5,821 bases of DNA from assembly GCA_029934265.1 (NCBI GenBank), contig JAOZMN010000199.1, positions 1 to 5,821 of the forward strand, read 5' to 3'. Below the pieces are notes generated by a model that saw nothing but the letters and a program-made list of their open reading frames with translations, searched no databases and was not told where the DNA came from. Source of the stretch: Bacteroidales bacterium. GTDB taxonomy: Bacteria; Bacteroidota; Bacteroidia; Bacteroidales; JAADGE01. The translations under genes and the position numbers were made by a program. Below, in pieces: positions 1 to 5,688 of the stretch (position 1 is the first letter of the stretch; each line of letters begins with the position of its first letter).

Positions 1-892
1 AAAAATCATTTCTGTTCAAATCCGAAAACTCTTTTAATTCGTCGAAAGACAGAGGCTTTGTAAGATGCAAATGAATTTTTCCTTTAAACTGTTTTATTCC
101 ACCGATAATACTAGCCAAATCTTCGCCTGGTGCTTTTGCATATTTCTTACCGGTTTTTGTAATATTTATTTCCTTAACTTTTGATTTTATGCAAGGTTCG
201 TACTGATAAGAAATAGCAAACGGAGCGATATTCAGCTCTGCAAAATTTAAAGCCAAATCTCTTTGTCCACTCATAGCAAACATTTTAAGAATACCTTGTG
301 AAGTTTGGTCGTTTCCGTCTTTAGTTCTTCCGTTTCGATGAGCCAGCCAAACAGACTCTCTTTTTTCTTGTATGGTATATCGTATATATTCCGATAATTC
401 TTTCGATTTTTTGTAAAAATCACGAGGACTGCCCTCCCGCTCGACTCTAAACATCTTATTAGATTTTCCTATATCTATCACAAATTCGGAATTCATTAAA
501 TTACTGCCGAAAGAAATTTCGGTAGTCCTGAATTTGTTGGTATATAAAACGTGTTGGTGCAAAGCAGAATCGAGCAGAATATCTCTGTGATTAGAAACAA
601 ACAAATATCTCGTATTTTCATTTAACAACTCTATCCCTTCATGAGTAAAGCCTGTCGTAGTTCTATCTATAACTTTATTTATTGCAAACAACATTATTTT
701 TGCTTGAAATTCATCAGCCGTTTTTATGCTCCTGAAAATCTGTTTTACTTTCTCAATATCTCCACCGGCATCGTCATATAAATAATCGACAATATTTTTA
801 AAAAGCGGATTTTTTGTAATACGGAGCATTGCCGGATTTATTTCATCGGCAAGGAAAGGGCGAATATTTTCAAAGTGATTATCTGTTGTCAT
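1..892 (-). CDS. PlsB/PlsC-type acyltransferase (phospholipid or lipid acyltransferase), C-terminus cut by window edge
   Basis: Partial gene: 297 codons from ATG at 892 are open to the left edge with no stop. It is predicted to move an acyl chain onto a glycerolipid-like or other hydroxyl acceptor at the inner membrane face. The acyltransferase signature is seen as NHRDILLDSA at residues 101-110, preceded by a hydrophobic strand (YLFVS), with a second block, VWLAHRNGRTKDG, at 181-193 matching the EGxRS-type phosphate-binding block of this superfamily. The N-terminal ~90 residues form a helical region. No signal peptide or membrane helix is visible. Two positions are odd: the His-to-Asp spacing is H-x5-D rather than the textbook H-x4-D, and Asn187 sits where many family members have Glu; I believe such variants occur in Bacteroidetes homologues but cannot verify it. 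The start follows the ligase stop by 1 nt (TGA-A-ATG), so the two are almost certainly cotranscribed and translationally coupled. The acceptor is unknown; the superfamily assignment is firm. Confidence 0.88.
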   Translation of the reverse strand, partial: MTTDNHFENIRPFLADEINPAMLRITKNPLFKNIVDYLYDDAGGDIEKVKQIFRSIKTADEFQAKIMLFAINKVIDRTTTGFTHEGIELLNENTRYLFVSNHRDILLDSALHQHVLYTNKFRTTEISFGSNLMNSEFVIDIGKSNKMFRVEREGSPRDFYKKSKELSEYIRYTIQEKRESVWLAHRNGRTKDGNDQTSQGILKMFAMSGQRDLALNFAELNIAPFAISYQYEPCIKSKVKEINITKTGKKYAKAPGEDLASIIGGIKQFKGKIHLHLTKPLSFDELKEFSDLNRNDF

Positions 893-893
893 T

Positions 894-2204
894 TCAGTTT
901 ATTTTTGGTCTTTTGTCGATAAATTTAATTGGCTTTCGGTTAATATCCGCAGCGTGAATTTTCATGATTTTTTTTGTGTCGGAGAAACTTATTTGCGGAG
1001 CCACACGTAATTTTGCTCTAAAATTATCCTTTAATTTTTTTTCGACATTCTTATTCGGAAAAATATTTTTTGTTAAGCCTATCGCAATCGTTACCGCATC
1101 ATTACCGCAATCGTCGGTAAAAACTTCGACCACATAATTTTCGATATAATCAATATTATCAAGCACATCGAAAATTGCCGCCGGATATAATGTAGTACCT
1201 TTATATTTAATCATTTGATTTCGCCTGCCGATTATCGGACTAATACGTTTTGTGGTTCTTCCGCACCGACAAGGTTCTGTATGAAACATTGCAATATCTC
1301 CGGTTCGGAATCGCAACAAAGGCATGGCTTCCACGCCGAGTGTCGTTACCGTAAGCTCACCGTACTCTCCGTCTTTTACAAGATTTCCGGCATCATCGAG
1401 AATTTCAGTAATAATCAATTCGGGGTGATGATGTCCTCCTTGTCCGCAACTGCATTCCGTAAACGAAGTTGCCATTTCGGTGGAAGCATAAGTTGAATAC
1501 AGTTCAATATCCCACTTTTCTTTTATTTTTAGCCCAAGCAAATTAAGAGAGAAATCGGTATTTCTAAGATTTTCACCTATGCAAATTGCTTTTTTGATAC
1601 CTGAATTTTTATAATCTATACCATTTTCTTCTGCATATTTTATTATTTTCAGAATAAACGAAGGCACACAAATGATAGCGTCCGGCGAAATTCGTTGTAT
1701 GGTATCCCATTGAAGTTCGGGTATTCCGTTGCCGACTCTGATAATTGCCGCTCCTAATTTTCGTATTCCCAAAAAATAAGCCAAACCTGCCATAAAACGC
1801 TTATCGATTGTGGTCATCAACTGATAAATTTCTCCGCTGTGTCCGCCGGCACAAATAAATGAAACGGCTTCGTTGTATGCAAGTCGTTCTAAATCTTTAT
1901 CACTTACGGCAAAAATTACAGGGTCACCCAAAGTTCCGGAAGTTGTAATATAATCGACAATTTTTTCACGGGGTACACAAATAAAATCATCATTGTATTT
2001 TTGTAAATCTTCTTTATTTGTAACAGGAATTTGAGATAAATCTTCAAGTTTCTTTATCTGCGATATATCAATATCGTATTTTTTAAACAATTTCTTGTAA
2101 TAAGGAGAATTTTCACTCAAATACTTTAAAGCAATTTCCATTTTTTCTTCTTGAAATTGCTTTATTATGTGAATTTCTTGCCTCTCTATATCCGGTGTTT
2201 GCAT
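894..2204 (-). CDS. PaaK-like adenylate-forming carboxylate-CoA ligase (phenylacetate-CoA ligase family)
   Basis: A 436-residue cytoplasmic protein, the usual length for PaaK-type ligases. It should activate a carboxylic acid as acyl-AMP and pass it to CoA or a carrier. ANL-superfamily motifs occur in order: the P-loop TTSGTLGDP at 87-95, the A5-like YSTYASTEM at 236-244, RFRTGD at 298-303 (Asp for ribose binding), the hinge-region GRRNQMIKYKGTTLYP at 326-341, and a C-terminal NRKPIKFID with Lys424 where the catalytic A10 lysine is expected. Cys251/Cys253, His258-260 and Cys312/Cys314 (CxC, HHH, CxCG) look like a structural metal site, as in other PaaK-like proteins. The natural acid is not readable: phenylacetate itself is unlikely because no paa catabolic genes are nearby, so an aryl or fatty acid for biosynthesis is my inference. 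The start is the first in-frame ATG, after a 234-nt gap with repeats and without a clear Shine-Dalgarno. It is followed after 1 nt by the acyltransferase. Confidence 0.92.
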   Translation of the reverse strand: MQTPDIERQEIHIIKQFQEEKMEIALKYLSENSPYYKKLFKKYDIDISQIKKLEDLSQIPVTNKEDLQKYNDDFICVPREKIVDYITTSGTLGDPVIFAVSDKDLERLAYNEAVSFICAGGHSGEIYQLMTTIDKRFMAGLAYFLGIRKLGAAIIRVGNGIPELQWDTIQRISPDAIICVPSFILKIIKYAEENGIDYKNSGIKKAICIGENLRNTDFSLNLLGLKIKEKWDIELYSTYASTEMATSFTECSCGQGGHHHPELIITEILDDAGNLVKDGEYGELTVTTLGVEAMPLLRFRTGDIAMFHTEPCRCGRTTKRISPIIGRRNQMIKYKGTTLYPAAIFDVLDNIDYIENYVVEVFTDDCGNDAVTIAIGLTKNIFPNKNVEKKLKDNFRAKLRVAPQISFSDTKKIMKIHAADINRKPIKFIDKRPKIN

Positions 2205-2217
2205 TTTTAAAATTCCA

Positions 2218-2269
2218 ATTTCTAATGACCCGATTTCTAAATACTATGTATCAATTTTCTCGTATCAAT
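2218..2269 (-). repeat. Two pairs of 8-bp direct repeats in the leader of the ligase gene
   Basis: Read on the minus strand, ATTGATAC occurs at 2269-2262 and again at 2255-2248, and TTAGAAAT occurs at 2240-2233 and again at 2225-2218. Successive copies are 14, 15 and 15 nt apart, and the last one ends about 13 nt before the ATG at 2204. They could be paired half-sites for a regulator or remnants of small tandem duplications. In AT-rich DNA, chance is also possible, so no function is claimed. Confidence 0.4.
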
Positions 2270-2310
2270 ATTTTCATAATAACCATATACTAAGGCTATT
2301 TTAATGTTGC

Positions 2311-2389
2311 TTACGCACCTGTGTAATATTAATATAATCAGCCATTTACAATTAAGTAAATATACAAATATTTTTTCTTAGGTGCTTAA
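2311..2389. repeat. Nearly concentric nested inverted repeat between the small gene and the ligase
   Basis: The outer arms are TTACGCACCT (2311-2320) and, on the opposite strand, TTAAGCACCT (2389-2380), matching at 9 of 10 positions including the GC-rich core GCACCT. An inner perfect 6-bp hairpin, ATTTAC/GTAAAT, lies at 2344-2349 and 2356-2361 with a 6-nt loop. The two centres are within about 3 nt of each other, so an RNA or a cruciform could fold as a long imperfect stem. No U-tract follows the outer arm on the minus strand, so this is not a typical intrinsic terminator. It may be an attenuator, a regulator site or the remnant of a small palindromic element; no target duplication was seen. 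Confidence 0.45.
2365..2372 (-). promoter_or_regulatory. Weak match to a Bacteroidetes -7 promoter element (AATATTTG)
   Basis: On the minus strand AATATTTG matches the Bacteroidetes sigma-ABfr -7 consensus TAnnTTTG at five of six fixed positions. It lies about 160 nt before the ligase ATG, inside the nested inverted repeat. No convincing TTTG-like -33 element was found upstream at the right distance. It is listed only because the 234-nt gap would be the natural place for a second promoter. Confidence 0.2.
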
Positions 2390-2407
2390 TAAACCGATTA
2401 TAGATAC

Positions 2408-2430
2408 GACTCTGTTCGATTAGACAGGTC
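2408..2430 (-). terminator. Hairpin 8 nt after the small-gene stop, possible weak terminator
   Basis: The minus-strand RNA can pair GAC-CUGU with ACAG-A-GUC around an 8-nt loop, giving seven base pairs with a single bulged A. It begins 8 nt after the TAA of the 123-residue gene. The 3' side continues GTATCTATAATC and not a run of T, so intrinsic termination would be poor. It could act as a 3'-end stabiliser or a partial terminator that lowers expression of the downstream ligase. Confidence 0.3.
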
Positions 2431-2438
2431 AAAAGACT

Positions 2439-2810
2439 TTATTTTGTCAATTTAATAAACTCTTCTTTTGTCAGTTTTTCCCATGAAGGATTACTGAATT
2501 TTCCATTATTGTTTTCAAAAAAAACTCTAAAATATTCCTCATCGTAAAATGATAATTTAGAATTCATTTCCGGACTGCTTTCAATATACACCATTTTATC
2601 CGTAGGGATTTCAAATTGTTTTGCTATCTGCATTGCCAAGCCGGCAGAAACTGATGTTATGGCGTTCCCCGGATTCTCTCCGTACAACTCGGATACAATT
2701 ACAATATGCGAATCTTCTTTTTTTATAATTTTTAATCCGCATTTTGATTTGACTCCCCAAAGTCCCTCAAATTCAAAAACTTGTTCAATATTATTTTTCG
2801 ATAGTTCCAT
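2439..2810 (-). CDS. Conserved-looking small protein of unknown function (123 aa)
   Basis: I do not recognise a named family. The 123-residue product appears soluble, with no signal peptide or membrane helix. The pattern looks alpha/beta: strands around residues 11-17, 25-31 and 34-41 (HIVIVSEL), then the loop ENPGNAIT at 45-52, an amphipathic helix at about 53-67, a strand MVYIESSP at 73-80, a strand EYFRVFF at 92-98, and a C-terminal SW..LTKEEFIKL segment. The NPG.xxT loop followed by a helix resembles small uncharacterised Bacteroidetes proteins I have seen in other contexts, but I cannot attach a function. The ATG is 21 nt after the radical SAM stop, so the two are very likely one transcript; an accessory or binding role for the pathway is only inference. 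It is a credible gene because of its position, uninterrupted frame and balanced protein-like composition. Confidence 0.75.
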   Translation of the reverse strand: MELSKNNIEQVFEFEGLWGVKSKCGLKIIKKEDSHIVIVSELYGENPGNAITSVSAGLAMQIAKQFEIPTDKMVYIESSPEMNSKLSFYDEEYFRVFFENNNGKFSNPSWEKLTKEEFIKLTK

Positions 2811-2831
2811 GTGCTTTAATTTTGAAATTTA

Positions 2832-4091
2832 CTATATTTTTTTTCCGAATGATTTATTTGCCAATTTTCGGTCTCTCGGTCTGTATGTTCCTTCTTTCAT
2901 TTCACGCAAAACCACGTCCGAAAAGAGGCGGAACATTTTTTGTTCTTGAGTTTCGTCTTTATAGAATGTATCCCAAGCATAGTCATAGAGTCCTTTTAAA
3001 CGTTCCGCTGTCATTTGAGCCGGCGTAAAAACTACTTTGCCGGCATTAAAGTTATTCCAATCTTTATCGAAAATTCTATTCTGACGAATCATGTCATTAT
3101 AAACTTTTGTCTGCGGAAACGGCGTAAGTACTGTAAATTCCGCCAAGTCGAGGTCTATTTCCAACAAGAAATCAATCAATCGTTTAATATCATCTTCCGA
3201 CTGATTGTCGAGTCCGAGTAAAATTGTTCCTTCGACCCCGATTCCGTGGTCATGATATTTTTTTACTCGCTCCTTAATATAGTCGGACGTATCAAATACT
3301 GCCTGATATACATACCACGCCCCGGCTTGTGCGGCTAAATCAAGGATTTTCGGGTCGGCATCAATAGTATGGCTTATCCACTTTTTCTTAAACGGAATCA
3401 TATTTCGGAACAATTCCATTTCCCATTCTTTGTTCTGTGCCAATGAATTATCGACTACAAAAAGTCTGTTATTTTCAATAGTGTCCAGTTCTTCGATAAC
3501 TTTATCCATCGGTCGTGGACGAAAACTTTTACCGCCCAAGTACGAAACGGCACACGGATAACAGCTGAAACGACAACCTCGAGAGGCATGAAATAAATCA
3601 ACCATCTGCACACCTTTATGATTATAAAGTTCTCTTTTTAAAATACTTCTGCGAGCCGGACCAATTAATTCGATAGCCGGTTGTTTTGTCATATAATTAT
3701 AGACTTTTTTAAGTCTGTTATTTTTAAAATCTTCAAAAACGGCTTCCATTCGTCCTTCACTCTCTCCCAGAAATACGGAATCGGCATAAAGCATGGTCTC
3801 TTCTGCATGGAGCATGGTAGAAATTCCGCCGAAAATAACTTTTTTTCCTCTTTTCTGAAATTCTCTTGCAATAGCCCAACCACCCTTTATTTGTATGGTA
3901 AGCATCATAGAGATTCCGACAAAATCACATTCTTCGTCAAAATCTATTTTTTCAACATTTTCATCTGTAAACGAAACATCTACATAATCCGGAATTGTAG
4001 CTGCCATGACAACCGGTCCGTGAGGAGGAAGTGTAAAATTCGTCTGTCCTTCCAGTTTTTCCCATCTCGGGTAAATTAATTTGAATTTCAT
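2832..4091 (-). CDS. Radical SAM enzyme with N-terminal cobalamin-binding-type (B12) domain
   Basis: A 419-residue enzyme, compact for the B12-radical SAM class. The radical SAM cluster motif is GCRFSCYPCAV, with Cys173, Cys177 and Cys180 (CxxxCxxC) ligating a [4Fe-4S] cluster that cleaves SAM. Residues 1-130 look like the Rossmann-type B12-binding fold: LIYPRW at the start, DENVEKIDFD at 43-52, FVGISMM at 57-63, VIFGGIST at 85-92 and FLGESEG at 107-113. The classical DxHxxG base-off motif is absent, as in many BchE/HpnR-like class B members, so cobalamin use is inferred. After the barrel, GTILLGLDNQSEDDI (288-302) and FTVLTPFPQTKVY (319-331) are typical. The usual GIES-like SAM motif is replaced by YQAVFD at 262-267. 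Possible reactions are methylation of an unactivated carbon or another radical rearrangement on the lipid/polyene made by the cluster. It sits 79 nt behind the oxidoreductase and 21 nt before the small gene. Confidence 0.9.
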   Translation of the reverse strand: MKFKLIYPRWEKLEGQTNFTLPPHGPVVMAATIPDYVDVSFTDENVEKIDFDEECDFVGISMMLTIQIKGGWAIAREFQKRGKKVIFGGISTMLHAEETMLYADSVFLGESEGRMEAVFEDFKNNRLKKVYNYMTKQPAIELIGPARRSILKRELYNHKGVQMVDLFHASRGCRFSCYPCAVSYLGGKSFRPRPMDKVIEELDTIENNRLFVVDNSLAQNKEWEMELFRNMIPFKKKWISHTIDADPKILDLAAQAGAWYVYQAVFDTSDYIKERVKKYHDHGIGVEGTILLGLDNQSEDDIKRLIDFLLEIDLDLAEFTVLTPFPQTKVYNDMIRQNRIFDKDWNNFNAGKVVFTPAQMTAERLKGLYDYAWDTFYKDETQEQKMFRLFSDVVLREMKEGTYRPRDRKLANKSFGKKI

Positions 4092-4132
4092 ATTTTTATT
4101 TTTTTTTAGATTCTGATATTAAAATTTAAATG

Positions 4133-4148
4133 TTTTTGAGTTCAAAAA
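4133..4148. repeat. 16-bp palindrome in the oxidoreductase/radical SAM gap
   Basis: TTTTTGA and TCAAAAA flank a central GT: a 7-bp perfect palindrome, about 40 nt before the radical SAM start. In RNA it could form a 6-bp stem with a 4-nt loop, ending in A or U runs. Such a compact symmetrical site fits either a weak bidirectional terminator or an operator; the sequence cannot decide between them. Confidence 0.4.
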
Positions 4149-4155
4149 GGATATT

Positions 4156-4184
4156 TTTCGCAATAATATCTTAATTTTGCGAAA
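4156..4184. repeat. 8-bp inverted repeat spanning the oxidoreductase stop codon
   Basis: TTTCGCAA at 4156-4163 is the exact inverted copy of TTGCGAAA at 4177-4184, separated by 13 nt that contain the TAA stop of the oxidoreductase (4171-4173). An overlapping alternative fold pairs GATATT with AATATC (4150-4170) just after the stop. The two folds are mutually exclusive. There is no T-run directly after the stem on the minus strand; only CCTTTTTG follows a few nt later. It may be a leaky terminator or an RNA-processing site that tunes expression between the two genes. Confidence 0.45.
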
Positions 4185-5688
4185 CAGATTTAAATTCCGA
4201 ATTTATTTTATCGACAAGATAATTAATACCCACAAACTCTCCTGCTGTTACTATTGCACTTAGCGGAACTCCTATAATTCCATGCAAATTAATATTTTGT
4301 CCGGTAAGAAACAGATTCTTAACTTTTGTTCGAGGCAAAACTTGCGATTTTACAATATTATTCAAATCTTTTTTATATCCGTACATACTGCCGTCTTTTG
4401 ATTTTAAATAATCTCGAATGGTAAGCGGTGTTCCGCTGAATACTTTATCTATACCATCTTTCAATTCAGGAAATTGTTTTATTGCTAAATCCAAAACCTG
4501 CGTTTCCATTTTCTTCTTAAATTTTTTATACTCATCTCCTCTATTCCCAACTGTTGTATCTTTCCATTTTTTAAAATCTTCAATAGTCATTACACAATTT
4601 ATTAATAGCTTGTCTGCATATTTTCCTTGATTTTTGGAAGGAGGTGTCGATAACATAAAACCCTTCGGGAAAGAATTATGGTCGTAATCCAAAACATCGT
4701 AAATTATGTTATAATCATCAAAGTAATAATAATTATTGTTCATAAACGGAAATTTATTTTCCTTTAGTTTTATAAAAACAATAAAAGCCGAATATGTATT
4801 TTCAAGTTCACTGATTCTCGTCCGATAGGCTTTTGTCATTGCCGGAGTGTCAAGCATTTCAAGCATTAATGAAGGGTGTATTCCTGAAATATAAGAATCG
4901 CCTTTAAATTCTCTGCCGTCGGAAGTTACAAGTTTTTGTACCAACTTGTCTTTAATTTTAATTTCGGTAACTTCCGTGGAAGTCAATACTTTACCTCCGT
5001 GTGCTTCAATCAGTTTTACCATTTCATCGGCTACCGCCTGCGACCCTCCGACAAAACGACTCGCTCCTTCAATATAAAATTTGGTAACCAAAGCATAAAC
5101 GTATATTGGAGTTAATTTTTTTTCACCACCATATAAAATACCATTCCATGCCAAAACATTTCTTAACCTCTTGTCTTTTATAAATGACTCGATAAATTCG
5201 TTAATAGGTATTAGATACTTTTCATCGAAAGAATATAATTTTTCAACAGTTTCCAAATTAAACAGCGGAATATTATTACACATTGAATATATTTCATCAA
5301 TATATTTTTGTATATTTTCAGCTTCGCCGGGAAATTGTTCCGATAAAATTTTAATAAAATTTTCTTTGCCTACTCCAATTTTAAATTTTCCGCCATCCGA
5401 ACCTATGTGTATAACATCAAAACCGTCTTTATCTAAAGGCATTATTTCTATCCTGTCCAGAATATTCAGATATGAATAAATTTTACGCAAAACTCCGGTT
5501 TCTTCAAATCCGCTGACATAATGTATGCCGGATTCAAATGTCAAACCGAACCTGTCAAAACAATGTAATCCTCCTCCGATTTTATAATGCTGTTCGAGAA
5601 CCGTTGTCTTGTAGCCCTCTTTACTTAGCAGACAAGCAACCGTCAAACCTCCTATCCCACCGCCTATTATGATTATTTCTTTACCCAT
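4171..5688 (-). CDS. FAD-dependent oxidoreductase, phytoene desaturase / carotenoid isomerase / retinol saturase superfamily
   Basis: A 505-residue flavoprotein, the normal length for CrtI/CrtISO/RetSat proteins. The N-terminus carries the dinucleotide-binding fold: GGGIGG at 9-14, Glu32 ending the second strand (TVLEQ) and KIGGG at 36-40. The segment FESGIHYVSG at about 51-60 is typical of the carotenoid isomerase/retinol saturase branch. The C-terminal FAD motif NLFLTGQNINLHGIIG (458-473), followed by GVPLSAIVTAGE, closes the flavin site. There is no signal peptide; these enzymes usually attach peripherally to membranes. They desaturate, saturate or isomerise conjugated polyene chains. A carotenoid substrate is uncertain because no phytoene synthase or cyclase is visible here, so an aryl-polyene or lipid chain is equally possible. 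The start ATG gives the Rossmann fold its usual short MGKEI lead. It is the first gene of the visible run, 79 nt before the radical SAM gene. Confidence 0.9.
   Translation of the reverse strand: MGKEIIIIGGGIGGLTVACLLSKEGYKTTVLEQHYKIGGGLHCFDRFGLTFESGIHYVSGFEETGVLRKIYSYLNILDRIEIMPLDKDGFDVIHIGSDGGKFKIGVGKENFIKILSEQFPGEAENIQKYIDEIYSMCNNIPLFNLETVEKLYSFDEKYLIPINEFIESFIKDKRLRNVLAWNGILYGGEKKLTPIYVYALVTKFYIEGASRFVGGSQAVADEMVKLIEAHGGKVLTSTEVTEIKIKDKLVQKLVTSDGREFKGDSYISGIHPSLMLEMLDTPAMTKAYRTRISELENTYSAFIVFIKLKENKFPFMNNNYYYFDDYNIIYDVLDYDHNSFPKGFMLSTPPSKNQGKYADKLLINCVMTIEDFKKWKDTTVGNRGDEYKKFKKKMETQVLDLAIKQFPELKDGIDKVFSGTPLTIRDYLKSKDGSMYGYKKDLNNIVKSQVLPRTKVKNLFLTGQNINLHGIIGVPLSAIVTAGEFVGINYLVDKINSEFKSVSQN

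Noticed and set aside
1215..1496. Plus-strand open frame of 93 codons
   Set aside because: It lies wholly antisense to the conserved core of the PaaK-like ligase (A5 to hinge motifs) and its translation shows no recognisable protein pattern.
2304..2381. 25-residue plus-strand open frame in the 234-nt gap
   Set aside because: It is too short, lies on the opposite strand to all other genes and overlaps the nested inverted repeat. No start signal is seen.
2659..3221. Overlapping plus-strand open frames (2659-2949, 2822-3028, 3015-3221)
   Set aside because: All are antisense to the small protein gene and the radical SAM C-terminus, overlap one another and show no domain signal.
3689..3883. Minus-strand open frame of 64 codons inside the radical SAM gene
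   Set aside because: It is an out-of-frame shadow of the same strand, where the main frame carries the conserved domain.
3681..4079. Plus-strand open frame of 132 codons
   Set aside because: It is antisense to the B12-binding-type domain of the radical SAM gene. Its Phe/Ile/Cys-rich composition is typical of the reverse reading of a low-GC gene.
4418..5479. Plus-strand open frames at 4418-4630 and 5171-5479
   Set aside because: They are antisense to the FAD oxidoreductase and have a low-complexity, hydrophobic, Ser/Ile/Phe-rich composition.
4171..5688. Assigning the flavoprotein as a true phytoene desaturase (crtI)
   Set aside because: The motifs fit the wider CrtISO/RetSat branch, and no phytoene synthase, cyclase or other carotenoid gene is in the window, so a specific symbol would be unsupported.
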